Source: Flabesymbios commensalis (Eukaryota; Annelida; Polychaeta; Terebellida; Flabelligeridae). Taken from it: a DNA stretch of 64,000 bases. The stretch's first letter is position 1. Each line of letters begins with the position of its first letter. Position numbers and translations under genes: made by a program. Positions 24,436 through 36,016 of this stretch are shown in pieces. The notes beneath the pieces were generated by a model. That model did no database searches. It saw nothing but the letters and a program-made list of their open reading frames with translations, and was not told the DNA's origin. Where the stretch lies: the NCBI GenBank assembly GCA_964017125.1, contig OZ024912.1, forward strand, positions 64,524,390 to 64,588,389, written 5' to 3'.

Positions 24436-24655
24436 TTATCCCTTACAGCGCGGAAATCGTCATAATCCGACGTCTGTAGACGTCAGAATATGACGTCTAA
24501 AGTCGATCTCCACACTGTAAGAGTAAAAAAAATTATAATGGCCGTAGACCCATAAAATAGGTATTCAGATGAAGCGGAAAGAGCTAATTAAGACTTTGAT
24601 TTTGATTGCAAATTTCGACGGTTTATACAAAAATAATTCCGCGTTGTAGGCCTAA
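24436..24655 (+). mobile_element. Family A element, forward
   Basis: It has a palindrome with GACGTCTGTAGACGTC centre, then 'ggccgtagacccataaaata' and 'gatgaagcggaaagagcta'. Both TTAA ends are decayed. Confidence 0.75.
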
Positions 24656-26005
24656 GGGCTGGACGCGTACATCAGGGGACATCAGGGAGGATGCTGTGAC
24701 AAGCAGATAAATCGGGCAAGTCCTGTAATTATATCAGTCGTCCCACTGTGATAATCAGGGTCCCCGAGAGACAAATGGCCAGCCCTGATTACTACCACAG
24801 ATTAACGCTAATTCTATTTGGCGGAGTTCTGCAGACTGGGGTGAGGTCACATCATCAGATAGAGGACGGAAATAGATGGTAAGTTGACGACATGTACTGA
24901 AATAGTCACTTAGGGAGCCATATTAAACATTTTACAAATAAACTATTGAGTTTCTATAAACCTCAGGTTTTAGGTCGAAGAAACCGAGTGAAAATTACTT
25001 AGATTTGACACATTTGAGTCAGAAGATGTGTCAATGTTGCTTATTGAAAGGCGTATTTCTCATTCAAAAACTGGACTATAATGATTTTTAGAAGCAAGTA
25101 TAGTCGCAATAAGTTTTAGACATCCAAAATGAATTCTAAGAAACATACAAAATTCAATCCTAAAAATATTAGTCTAATTTCTTAGATTACTATATTCTAT
25201 GTGGTATGCCTAAATAATGATGTGCTGATGTACATGTACATGCACATGTACAACACAATATTGGTATTGAGAACGAATAGATACGAGTTTGCCCTTCGCT
25301 CCTTAATATAAAATATAAACAAAAGAAAGAAAACAAGCAAGATCGGGCTCTAGTTCAATGGGGTCTATCAAGTGTAATGTAAGTATGATATTTTCGATTT
25401 AAGATGAATAATTCTGGTAATCGTGCACATTGTACATAATCGGATACAGTGATCGTGGGGCGATGCCTCCCCGAATCATATCGTTGTCTGTCTCTTGATT
25501 GAAATATTAAGGAAATGTACTCGTTTTATTCCATTGAAGGTGGCGATCGCTATCACACAACTTAATAACACAATTTCATTGTCCTCATGAATAATATAAT
25601 AATAATGTCTTTTAATTGTGGGTGACGCGTTTTATTTGAAATTTTTTTTAACAGGATTCTCACAACAAGACCATCACGGACTTGTCAAATATACATGTGT
25701 ATATGTACAATGCCAGAAAATTAATAAAAATGATCAAACTAATAAAACCCTGAGGAATCAAATAGTCGTTTTGTCTGTTCACAAAACGGTTATTTATGTA
25801 CTAACCCAGATAACGGACATTCTTATATCATTGCTGCTGACGGACATTCAGTGCAAAAACGGTATGATGACGTTGGTTTGTCTGTTAATAACACTGATAC
25901 TAATTAAAACATGTGTCAGCAGCAGGGCCGGTATTCCGAAGCCAATGACCCATATGCCACACACGCGATTGGTCGACAGTAGCCTAACCATCTAACGGTC
26001 ATCAT
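24656..26005. other. No gene seen
   Basis: A 125-codon open frame at 25,618-25,995 is the longest here. It starts at a non-ATG codon and has no recognised domain, so I do not call it. A self-complementary run 'gtacatgtacatgcacatgt' lies near 25,230. Confidence 0.45.
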
Positions 26006-26009
26006 ATAG

Positions 26010-26086
26010 AGTCCAGGGAATTGTTTTAATGTTTGCCAAGCGTCGTCGACAGTAAAAAAAACATTAACAGCATTAGATCAATACAC
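26010..26086. mobile_element. Family F remnant
   Basis: 'gttttaatgtttgccaagcg' and its imperfect complement 'aaaacattaa' surround 'tcgtcgacag'. The ends are decayed. Confidence 0.45.
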
Positions 26087-26308
26087 TTGCTGTCAACAAG
26101 TTCCTTTACTATTTGAGCCGTGATAATTAGTTAGTCCATGATAAGTAGGCACACACACGGCATGCACACTTTGCCGCACTGCTCACATTACCTGCACACT
26201 TGTGGGGTGAGCGTTGAAATACACGCTAGTAATACTTATTGAACTTGAAAAAGGTGAAGTGGAGAGGTTGAAATTGTAAAGAGAGTGAATGACTTATGGA
26301 TGAGGAGG

Positions 26309-26646
26309 ACACATGACAATGAAATGAAATGAATCGGGCTTTAGGCCACCTTTGTGCACATATAGGCTAAACTGGGCCAGGAGAACCTCCTGAGGATGGT
26401 GAGATGATTGAGATGACACTGTGCTCCAGACACAGGATTCGAAATTCGAGCCCTGGCGGTCTGAGGCCGAGCACGCTACCTCTCGGTCACGGAGGCTCCC
26501 CACAATACTAACTTTCACACGTGGATGGGGAAGAAACAATTTTGTTTCTTTCAAACCACCGAGACCGGGAGCCGAACCCCGGACTCTGGCGTGAAAGGCA
26601 GCGGTGCTAACCACTACCCTAGGGCCCCCGCCCAGCACACATGACA
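26309..26646 (-). mobile_element. tRNA-derived SINE, full length with target duplication
   Basis: Direct repeats ACACATGACA flank the element at 26,309-26,318 and 26,637-26,646. Read on the minus strand it begins with a tRNA-like head (A-box-like 'ggtagtggttagcacc', B-box-like 'gggttcggctccc'). A second tRNA-like segment follows ('gagaggtagcgtgctcgg' and 'tttcgaatcctg'), then a body ending 'ggtggcctaaagcccgattc' and a short ATTTC-type tail. It differs from the copy at 58 kb by only a few bases, so both look recent. Confidence 0.85.
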
Positions 26647-27027
26647 TACGTACACATGGAATCCATGCGAACCTCCAAATGAATACTTGACTTTGATTCT
26701 AATTTTAGATGACCTAAAAACAATTACCTAAAAGTATTCATAGATTGGGTTGAAATACGGTTGTGACAAGTTAAGGATTCCCCTGGACACACGACATTTA
26801 CCCACCTGCTGGTGTCTCACTTTTACTTTTCGTGCTTAACCCTTCTAGTGCTGGGACCGATTTACAAGTCAGAATCTGACGTCTATAGACGTCATATTAT
26901 GACGTCCAATGTCTATTCACCGCACTGAAAGAGTAAAACATTTATAACATCCGTAGACACATATCATATATAGGTATTCAAATGAAGTGAAAAGAGCTAA
27001 CTAAGACATTTATGATGATTTCAAATT

Positions 27028-30000
27028 CAAGCAAGAGCACACTCGACAATAGCCCGCCGCCATTATTGAACTTTGTTATCGCGCCCACAAGGTCAAATTA
27101 TTGACGTAAAATGTGAAAAATCACAATAGATGGGCCATATTTGATTTTTTTCATATTTTATTGAACTTGTCCGAGAACTGGTCATTTGTAACATACAAAC
27201 AAATTTGGGAAGGATACACGAAAAACTGTTCAATTTATCATGCCATAAGGTCAAATTATTGAAGTAAAATGCAAAAAATCACAATAAATCGGCCATTTCG
27301 ATTTTTTTTAGCCGTTATCGAACTTATTCTAGAACTGCTTATTAGTAACATGCATAACAAATTAGAGCAGAATAAAGAAAAAAAACTCATGTTATCGCGC
27401 CCACGAGGTCAAATTATTGACATAAAATGCGAAAAATCACAATAAATCGGCCATTTTGGATTTTTTCAGCCATTATTGAACTTGTCCGAGAAGTGGTCAT
27501 TTGTAACATGCATAACAAATTTTGGAAGGATAGATGATAATCTTTTCAAGTTATCGCGCCCACAAGGTCGAATTATTGACGTAAAATACAAAAAAAAATC
27601 AGCTATTATTGCATTGTTCGAGAACTGTACATGTATATTAGTAACATGCATAACAAATTTGAACAGAATACATAACAAGACTACATAAGTCCAGGAGCTC
27701 CCGCGACGAATTAGAATTTGATTTAAGCAATTTTGTGTAGGGTTTTTAATGTAGTCCTAGGCTAGGTCAACAAGACGCAAGACAACTAGGTCTAAGAAGC
27801 CCAGTCTAAGAGTGGGATAAGAACTAGACAGTCTGTCAGAGATTGCAAACCTCCATTGAAATTAATGATCCTAATCAGTATCCCAGTAATGGTCTACCTA
27901 TCTGGCACGGTTTACCCGATATCAGGCCAATCGAGGTAACTAATAGCTGATTTACGGTCATTTTGAATTCGATATAAATAAGTCAAAAACTTAGGGTGCA
28001 TCCTCCCCCGAAACCTCAAATTTTGTTTTATAGTAATGGACTAACATCTAACACAGTTTGCAAAATATTGTGCATGTGAAAGTAAATAATGGCCATTTTG
28101 AATTTGATCGAGTCAGAATTTTTCAAGATGCATCCTCAGCTGAAATCTCACATTTCATTCTATAGTAATCGTCTAGCTATCTAGCACGGTTTACCAAATA
28201 TCGGCCATGTGAAAGTGAATAAAGGCCTAAAGGCGGCCATTTTAAATTTGATCAAGTCGAAATTTTCCAAGATGCATCCTCAGCTGAAATCTCACATTTC
28301 TTTCTATAGTAATGGTCTAGCCATCTAGCACGGTTTACCAAAAACCGGCTATGTGAAAGTGAATAATGGCCGATAGGCGGTCATTTTGAATTTGATATAG
28401 TCATTTTTTTTCAAGATGCATCCTCTCTTGTAATCTCACATTTTGTTTTATAGTAATAGTCCAGCTATCTGACACAGTTTACCAAATATCAGCAATGTGA
28501 AAGTAAATAGTGGCGATAGGCGGCCATTTTGAATTCGATTGAGTCGAAAGTTTTTGAAAGGCATCCTCTCTCGAAACGTCACATTTTGTTTTATAGTAAT
28601 GGTCCAGCTATCTAGCACGGTTTACCTGATATCAGGCCTATCTAGGTAAATAATGCTGATTGTCGGCCATTTTGAATATGTAAGTTAAAAATTTTCAGGG
28701 TGCATCCTCCCCCGAAAACTCACACTTTGTTTTATAGTAATCAGGTAATGGTCTAGCCATTTAGCACGGTTTACCAAATATCAGACATGTGAAAATGAAT
28801 AATGGCCGAAAAGGCGGCCATTTTAAATTTGATCAAGTCAAACTTTTTCAAGATGCATCCTCATCTGAAATCTCACATTTCGATTTATAGTAATGGTCCA
28901 GCCATCTAGCACGGTTGATCAAATATCGGCCATGTGAAAGTGAATAATGGCCGATAAGCGGCCATTTTGAATTTTATCGAGTCAAATTTTTTCAAGATGC
29001 ATCCTCTCCTGAAATCACACATTTTGTTTTATAGTGATGGTCTAGCCATCTAGCACGGTTTATCAAATAACGGCCATGTAAAAGTGAATAATGGCCGATT
29101 GGCAGCCATTTTGAACTTCGTCAAATTGATTTTTTTCAAAATGCATCCTCTCCTGAAACCTTACAATTTGTTTTATAGTAATGGTGTAGATATCTTGAGC
29201 GGTTTTCATGATATTCCACAATATCAGGCCTGTCGAGGTGAATAATGGCCGATAGGCGGCCATTTTGAATTTTATCAACTTGAAATTTTTCAAGATGCAT
29301 CCTCTCCTGAAACCTTACAATTTATTTGATATTAATGGTGTAGCTATCTTGAGCGGTGTTCATGATATTCCGCAATATCAGGCCTGCCGAGGTGAATAAT
29401 GGCCGATAGGCGGCCATTTTTAATTTTATCAACTTGAAATTTTTCAAGATGCATCCTCTCCTGGAACCTCACAATTTGTTTTATAGTAATGGTGTAGCTA
29501 TCTTGAGCGGTGTTCATGATATTCCGCAATATCAGGGCTGCCGAGGTGAATAATGGCCGATAGGCGGCCATTTTTAATTTTATCAACTTGAAATTTTTCA
29601 AGATGCATCCTCTCCTGGAACCTCACAATTTGTTTTATAGTAATGGTGTAGCTATCTTTAGCGGTTTTCATGATATTCCGCAAAATCTTTCAGTCGGATT
29701 TACCGATGTTATAAATTAGGTCAAAGTGCTGGGTCAACTTCCAGGTCAAGGTCCAAAAACCTGAAAAGGCACAACTAGGGACCTTAGAGAACATGTATGT
29801 GCAATATGACTGTCATCGGCCCAGTACTTTTCGGGATCTGCTCCGGAAACGAAGTGCGCGTCAAAACGTCTAAATAGGTCATAGTTCTGAACCAGAAGTA
29901 GGGCAAAGTTCAAATACCCCAAAAGGCACAACTAGACCCCCTAGGGGTGTTGTGTGTAAAATTTGAAGACAATCTGGCAAGTACTTTCAGAGATATGCTC

Positions 30001-30521
30001 CGGAAACGAATTGTTTACGGACGGCCCAACGGCCCAACGCCGTCACATCATCATTTTCTCCTCTGCGACCTTGCGTATTGAATTCAGATTAAAAATATTT
30101 TAACCTGTCCATTAGCCACCTGGAAGTAACCCACATACCAAAAATTTTTATCCTAGCTTATTTTCTTACAAAGTTATAGGCAAAAGTAGAAGCCAAAAAA
30201 AAACGGAGGTAGAATCCATAGCTCCCTCCGTCTCACCTACGGTGACGGCGGGAGCTAAAAAACTTTTCAAGTTATCGCGGCCACAAGGTCAAATTATTGA
30301 CGTAAAATGCGAATAATCAGAATAAAATCTGTCATTTTGATTTGTTTTAGTCATTATTGAACTTGTCCGAGAACTGGTCATTTGTAACATGCATAACAAA
30401 TTTGGGAAATAATCATGATTTTTTTTCAAGTTATCGTGCCCACAAGTAAATGTTAACGCCGACGACGCCGAGCTTCAATTGCAATAGCCCACCTTTTTAA
30501 ATTAAAATTAAATGGCGGGCT
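27028..30521 (+). mobile_element. Satellite-bearing element inside family A, itself interrupted
   Basis: The left end contains 'caatagcccgccgccatt' and the right end 'gcaatagcccacc' followed by 'aaatggcgggct', giving an inverted AGCCCGCC signature. Inside are about four units of ~165 bp before the interruption and one to two after it (30,258-30,430). Each unit carries 'ttattgaacttgtccgagaa', 'gtaacatgcataacaaattt' and 'ggtcaaattattgacgtaaa'. The tail 'gcccacaagtaaatgttaac' resembles the tail of the array at 10.1-10.9 kb. Family unknown; possibly another Helentron-like, satellite-carrying element. Confidence 0.65.
27675..30258 (+). mobile_element. Pearl/Helentron-like element, complete copy 1
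   Basis: It starts ACAAGACTACATAAGTCCAG with GGAGCTCCCGC close behind. A ~210-bp left flank is followed by 13 core units of ~141-154 bp (27,890-29,690), each with 'tagtaatggtctagc', 'ggcggccattttgaattt' and 'caagatgcatcctc'. A ~560-bp right flank includes 'cccaacggcccaacg'. The last bases fold into a hairpin (AGCTCCC, CCGT, CACC paired with GGTG, ACGG, GGGAGCT) and end GGGAGCTAA. There is no long terminal repeat and no coding frame. The left flank / satellite core / right flank / terminal hairpin plan matches the non-autonomous 'pearl' or Helentron-associated elements known in bivalves; the family assignment is inference. Confidence 0.75.
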
Positions 30522-30578
30522 AAAAGCCCTTTGGTCTCCATGGTTTATACAGACATATTTCAGCGTTATACGAGTTAA

Positions 30579-31395
30579 AGTCCAAACAATTCCCAGTGTA
30601 CCGGGAGAAGCCACATGCTTGTTTTTCATGTCCACACGATTTGCCGATAAGCAGGAAAAAAAACATGGTTGTCAGAAGCTTGAGGCAGGACAAGACACAC
30701 GGGGTGAGAGAGGGGGATTAATCAACCAAGCAAGTGCTGAAAAAAACAATCACCGGACGCTGGCCCAGTGCCGACTCAATGCCGGCCAGCTTCTCTCACG
30801 TTGGTGCGGCAATGAGCCGGAACTGAGCTGAAGTATTGCTGCTCACTGGCATTTGTCAAGAGTAATCTACACGACTCAACAAATATACGAGTGCAAACCA
30901 CACCTTTCTGCTAATTGACAAGGACGCACCACAGTCGGATTCAAGTTGGTGGGTGATAAAAAGATACTCTTCTCTTTACATAAAAAAGTGGGATTAAAAA
31001 AACCGAATGTGAATGGCGGTGATCAATAAAACACGTTTTGAACCAAAGTGTTACGTATGTACATTTGAAATATGGCACGTTCGTTTCTGAGACAAAGTCT
31101 GCAAACGTATAGTTTGAAAACACTCGGACAACCTTACAGAGAGCGTGAATACCATATCCTCGCATTACTTTTATTCGTATGTGAGGAAATTCAATGTTTT
31201 TTCTATTGCAATGATGTTTAAACTGCATAAAGATGAACTGACTTTCTCGTAATAACGCTATTATTAAAGCGCCTCTTTGAAATCCATTGGAGCAAACACA
31301 CACTGCTGATTGAAAATAAAGCACTAAGCAATAATGTCAAATCATCCATCATCTTATTAAATTAATTTTATTGCTTTCCTGTCACCATTATCATT
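30579..31395. other. No gene seen
   Basis: Mostly unique. Open frames up to 127 codons (minus, 30,941-31,324) have no recognised domain. A diverged family F core may lie near 30,755-30,800. Confidence 0.4.
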
Positions 31396-31508
31396 ACTCA
31401 GCAAATACGATGCGCAGAACCAATGTTGGCTGCAGGTTGGCCCATCGCCTACGACACTGGCTCAAAATTGAACCAACAATATTTCACCGTCTCGTGTTTG
31501 TTTTGTTA
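31396..31508. mobile_element. Family F palindromic element
   Basis: It begins CTCAGCAAATACGATGC and ends CGTCTCGTGTTTGTTTTG. The arms are moderately diverged. Confidence 0.65.
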
Positions 31509-31575
31509 GTTTTGAGCCAGGGTATCGGCAGAATGTCATCTGGGCACACTGAGTTACTCGCCGTCAGAGACGCAG

Positions 31576-31690
31576 GTCCCGTATTCTCGTACAAGTTGCG
31601 ATATATCGTAGGCTTCGGATTGGTCGAGATGGCCATCTCGACCAATCCGAAGCCTACGATATATCGCAACTTGTACGAGAATACAGACCC
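31576..31690. repeat. Family G palindrome, better copy
   Basis: 'tcgtacaagttgcgatatat' and 'atatatcgcaacttgtacga' pair perfectly, and the centre is 'gtcgagatggccatctcgac'. It produces mirrored open frames on both strands, which are an artefact of the symmetry. Confidence 0.85.
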
Positions 31691-32066
31691 AGTATTATCC
31701 ACCGGGGTCTACATTGTAAACATGATAGATGATAGTTATTAATCGATCAACACAACTAAAGCGAATACGTGTGTGTTATTAAATGTGATTAACTGAATAA
31801 GTATATGAGGAGAGACACAACTGCGCTTGAACACGGCGGCAGAAATAGAGGTTCAATTATATAGCGTGATCACACTGTACCGATTATCCATAGACATAAA
31901 GAGGACTCTCCATGTCTATGTGATTATCTAAGGTCGTGTGGTGCGATACAGACTTTACAGGCGACAATAAGGAAAATGTATAGGCCTACTTATCATAACT
32001 AGGCCTATAGATGAGATATAGATCCCTCATATATCTCAAGACGTTTCAATACAATGGAAGTGCGAT
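31691..32066. other. No gene seen
   Basis: Unique sequence; a loose inverted pair around 'tccatagacataaagagg' and 'ctccatgtctatg' near 31,888-31,920. Confidence 0.45.
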
Positions 32067-32419
32067 AAATGACACATGTAAATTTAAATAAATTTTATGG
32101 CGCTTAGCCTTAGGCCACCTTTGTGCTACATAGGCTAAATTGGGCCAAGATAACCTCCTGAGGATGGTGAGATGAAAGACATGACGCTGCCCTGCAGACA
32201 CAGGATTCGAAATTCGCGCCCTGGCGGTCTGAGGCACAGCACGCTACCTCTGGGTCCCGGAGGCTCTCCACAATATTGAATCTTCACGAATGAGCGGGGA
32301 AGAAACATTTTGTTTCTTTGAAACTTGAATGCCAGACTGGGGTTCGAGCCCGCGATCTCCTACTTTTCAAGCAGGCATATTAAACCACTGCAGCAAGGCC
32401 CCGCCCTAAATGCCACATG
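32067..32419 (-). mobile_element. tRNA-derived SINE, older subfamily
   Basis: Flanked by AAATGACACATG and AAATGCCACATG, a 12-bp duplication with one mismatch. On the minus strand the head has 'gctgcagtggtttaatatgc' and the B-box-like 'gggctcgaacccc'; the second tRNA-like segment and the 'ggtggcctaagg' end are shared with the copies at 26.3 and 58.1 kb. The head differs from those two and resembles the copy at 61.9 kb. Confidence 0.8.
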
Positions 32420-32426
32420 CAGGCAT

Positions 32427-32540
32427 GGCCCAGCAAACACGATACATTGAACCAATGTTGGATCAATGTTGGCCGGCCGTCTACGACGTCGGCCCCACAT
32501 TGGCATAACATTGGTTCAATGTTTCGCGTTTGCTTGGGTA
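32427..32540. mobile_element. Family F palindromic MITE, well preserved
   Basis: Starts CCCAGCAAACACGATACATT and ends AATGTTTCGCGTTTGCTTGGG, centre 'ccgtctacgacgtcgg'. Confidence 0.8.
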
Positions 32541-32889
32541 CCAGAGACAATAATAATGTAACCTTTACAGACCACGAGCTCGTTTTGGAAAGGAGGAATG
32601 TCAGAGCAAAATCCACCAATGGACAGATCTATCTAATAACATCAGCAAGATGTGATTACATAAAATGACAATAGATGACTACAAAGTACAACACAACAGT
32701 GTGTACACATGGGAACGTGACGACGGCAGTTCAAAGGTGGCTTACTGCTGGGCCGGGGTCTAAGATGCCGGCCTAACACTAACCCAGTGGTGAACCAGGG
32801 CTCTGTACTTCCACCAATACGTGAACTAGGCCTTTCATCTGACCATAGAGTCAATCTTTATTAACTATATGATAATAGACATCATGCTT

Positions 32890-32990
32890 TGTTAGCCGTT
32901 CAGCGCGGGGACCGACTTTAGACGTCAGATATGACGTCTAAAGACGATACCCGCGCTGAACGAATTTAAAAATTGATAATGGCCGTAAAG
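32890..32990 (+). mobile_element. Family A element, palindrome part only
   Basis: 'gcggggaccgactttagacg' with complement 'cgtctaaagacgatacccgc', then 'ataatggccgtaaag', after which pearl-like core sequence starts. Confidence 0.75.
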
Positions 32991-33665
32991 ATATTCATTT
33001 TCAGGGTCCATCTTCTCCTGAAACCTCACATTTTGTAATAGTAATGTTCTAGCCATCTAGCACGGTTTACCAAATATCAGGCATGTGAAAGTAAATACTG
33101 CCCGATAGGCGGCCATTTTGAATTTGATCAAGTCAAAGTTTTTCAGGGTGCATCTTCTCCTGAAACCTCACATTTTCTTTTATAGTAATATTGTAGCTAT
33201 CTTGAGCGGTTTTCATGATATTCCGCAAAATATTTTAATCGGATATACCGATGCTATAAATTAAAAACTACCGGCCGATTACAGTCATTGCCAATATGAC
33301 TAATCTGCCCAGTACTTTTCGAGATCTGCTATTGAAACGAAGTGTGTGTCAAAACGTCACGGATGGCCCGAGGCCGTAACATCATTCGATCTCTTCTGTG
33401 ACATTGCGTATTGAATTCAGTAAATAATGACCGATTGTCGGCCATTTTACATTTTTTTGATCATTTAATCTCCTGCGACCTTGCGTATTGAATTCAGATT
33501 AAAAATATTTTAACCTGTCCATTATCCACCTGGAAGTCACCCATATACCACAAATTTGTTATCCTGTTATTTTCTCACAAAGTTATAGACAAAAGAGGTA
33601 AAAAAAAGGACGTAGGCCGATTCCATAAATCACTCCGTTGCACCTTCGGTGACAGCGGGAGCTAA
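32991..33665 (+). mobile_element. Pearl-like element, left part missing
   Basis: About two core units (33,000-33,240), then a rearranged right flank. It ends with the hairpin-like 'ccgttgcaccttcggtgaca' and GCGGGAGCTAA, as in the complete copies. Confidence 0.7.
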
Positions 33666-34074
33666 TAATTTTTGCATACAAAGTGTAAAATTTGTCAAAA
33701 AAAAAGAACAAAATCTGATGAAAAATATGCATAAGTTAACTCTAGACAAATTTGAATTCATGACCAAAATCTGTGTGCGGGTAAAAAGATCTACGACCCG
33801 AAAAATGCATGCAGGGAAATTCAGAACCCAAAAAGTGCGCGCGGCGAAATTAAAGCTCAGAAAAATAGGACAACTAGGATGTTTGTCTAGAAAATAGGAC
33901 AAAATAGGATTAGCTAAAAAAATGGGAAAAAATAGGATAAATAGGGCTACTTGACGGCCTGCACGGATATAAAACAATAGTGTTTTCCTGCCATTTCGTG
34001 TAACTAGACGTTGAGAACTGTGCCAGCGGCCATGACAGGCTTAAATCAGCTGCCAGCAGCAAACTACAAATATC
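33666..34074. other. No gene seen; A-rich
   Basis: The segment 33,680-33,960 is A-rich with words such as 'aaaataggac' and 'aaaataggat' repeated. Opposed open frames of 82 and 115 codons come from this composition. Confidence 0.45.
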
Positions 34075-34145
34075 AGCCCAACGTCAGATCAATGGAGAGC
34101 CAACGTCACAGACGTTGGCCCTCCATTGACCTGACGTTGACTGAC
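34075..34145. mobile_element. Family F palindrome, distinct arms
   Basis: CAATGGAGAGCCAACGTC pairs with GACGTTGGCCCTCCATTG with one mismatch, and the outer 'acgtcagatcaatg' pairs with 'cattgacctgacgt'. Confidence 0.65.
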
Positions 34146-34890
34146 GCCTAATCAATCATAAGTAGCAGCACGTCCACTTTACGGATCACCACTAATCCCA
34201 CAATGGATCCATCCTGGCTTAACTCACTCAACAAAAAGTATTATCCACTGCACAATTAAACATGGAAAATCACTGGCAATGCTCTAAATTGGTCATGTTC
34301 ATGTCATGTGTCTAATTGGTAAGTGGCCATGCTTTTAAATTCATCTGCTTCTGGCATGCATTGGTGTATCAGACCCATAAATGTATTTGAACACATTTGA
34401 CCATGTTGCTTTTTAACGATCGTTTTTTTTCTTTTAGTCTACAGTGTTTCAATTAATATTAGAATGTATGTTTTCATACAGCAATGCTATATCATCTCTT
34501 TATTTACAAAGGACAATCTGACACATTATTATATTGAAATAGCGAAATATTTTTATATAAATCAAAAGAACAGAGGTCTATTTTCACATTGGAATCATCA
34601 TAAATGACTTAGTTAGTTTTAATAGCCATATCGGTCAACGGCTATTATAAATATTTCACTTTTTCAGATTTGATTGAAATCCAACGGTTCAGAAAATACC
34701 GCGTGAGCAAATGTTTCGAGCAAACATTTTGCAAACCTCACTTTTACGTGTCTGAACAAATGTGGTTTGTTGACAAAATTAAAGAACTTCTTAAAAACTT
34801 GTCGCTAAATATTGACAAGTACTTTCAAGGCCTTGCATATTTTTTTGTACAACTAAAGCAGGTTCAAGGTTTTCCAAGCACTTGTACGAA
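34146..34890. other. No gene seen
   Basis: AT-rich unique sequence. An 84-codon open frame at 34,670-34,924 starts at a non-ATG codon and is not supported. Confidence 0.45.
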
Positions 34891-34894
34891 CCCT

Positions 34895-35150
34895 GCAACT
34901 AAGACATCGTGGTCGCTAGCGTGAACTTTAACAACTATGGAACGTATGAAAGACATACAACGAGCAATACGTGTTAATCCTACTAAGACATAGTGGTCGC
35001 TCGCGTGAGCCCAACAACTATGGAACAAATGAAAGACATACAACGAGCATTACGTGTTAACCCTACTAAGACATAGTGGTCGCTCGCGTGAACTTTAACA
35101 ACTATGGAACAAATGAAAGACATACAACGAGCATTACATATTAACCCTTT
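34895..35150. repeat. Tandem repeat, ~83-bp unit, three copies
   Basis: The block 'ctaagacatagtggtcgctc' starts near 34,899, 34,982 and 35,065, followed each time by 'caactatggaac' and 'gaaagacatacaacgagca'. It stops exactly where a family D element starts. Confidence 0.75.
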
Positions 35151-35587
35151 CATCACTAAACACGACTATAGTCGCTTTTAATCCATTTTATTAACCGATC
35201 AACTTATCATTGGGAACGAAATGAGTGTTTAACTCTTCCTTTACCAATTTCGCATTTATGCGAAAAAAATTATGCACATGCATTAATTGCAATGGATATA
35301 TTTCATTACATGCGTGGTAGAAAATCGCCAACCAGAATGGTCGGTGACATGGACGCAATGTTCTCTTGTATTTTTAATTTGTGTGCTGTTCGCATGCGCA
35401 TGCTAGTTTTATCACGGGGAAGTCGGTAAAGGAAGAGTTAAACATCAAGATTTGCAAATGTTTGGTTTTCCCAAAATAAACAAATATGAGTCATTTTCAC
35501 CGACTTGAAGTCGTGTGTCGTGGTAGCGAGACACAACTTCAAGCGGGCGAAAATTTAAATTATTTAATTTAGCGCAAAAAGTGTTAA
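35151..35587 (+). mobile_element. Family D TTAA element with a nested TTAA element
   Basis: From TTAACCCTTTCATCACTA to GCAAAAAGTGTTAA. The hairpin at about 35,497-35,550 pairs 'cgacttgaagtcgtgtgtcg' with 'gacacaacttcaagcgggcg', with a few mismatches. Sequence before 35,229 and after 35,441 continues the family D order seen at 12.6-12.8 kb. Confidence 0.75.
35229..35441. mobile_element. TTAA element nested in family D
   Basis: TTAA on both sides, with inverted ends CTCTTCCTTTACC and GGTAAAGGAAGAG. The 205-bp interior is non-coding. The family D copy at 12.6 kb lacks it, giving an empty site. Confidence 0.8.
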
Positions 35588-36015
35588 CGGGATTTGCTGG
35601 TATATTTACTCTATATTCTCTATTAGCCGAGATGCTTTACTGGGTGTTAAAGAAGAGAAAAATAACTGGGAAGACACAGTATAAAGACAGGTACGGTGAA
35701 AGTTTTAGCATGTAAGACTGGGTATAGTCAGACTAGAGTGTGGAGCACACTGAGTTATGTAATAGTGATGACGTATCCGCGAAAAGAACTGTATCGCGAT
35801 CAATGCTAAGAGTGGTTCAGCCTGCCACAGGGCGAGGTCAGCCTATTAAATCCGTCATTCAGTTGTAATTTAAATTACAGTACATTACATTCACATAAAC
35901 ATTTATGTAGCTCTCTGTCTCAGACGATTCTAACGCGTATTATTGTGAACATTATACAAAGTCATCTATACAAATCTGTCGAATGCATTTCTAAAAAGTT
36001 CAGTCTTAGGCTTGC
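35588..36015. other. No gene seen
   Basis: Unique sequence without supported features. Confidence 0.5.
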
Positions 36016-36016
36016 G

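Larger units (their letters stand above)
26836..30578 (+). mobile_element. Family A TTAA element split by a 3.5-kb insertion
   Basis: The left part (26,836-27,027) runs from TTAACCCTTCTAGTGC through the palindrome to 'gatgatttcaaatt'. The right part (about 30,522-30,578) resumes with 'aaaagccctttggtctcc' and ends in TTAA. Joining the two gives the usual family A order, so everything between is inserted DNA. Confidence 0.8.

Noticed and set aside
25618-25995. 125-codon plus-strand frame with hydrophobic stretches
   Set aside because: It starts at a non-ATG codon, shows no known domain, and the surrounding sequence gives no exon or repeat support.
26294-26647. 117-codon minus frame (and the similar 149-codon frame at 58,029-58,478)
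   Set aside because: Both are translations of the same tRNA-derived SINE, so the shared peptide reflects the repeat and not a gene family.
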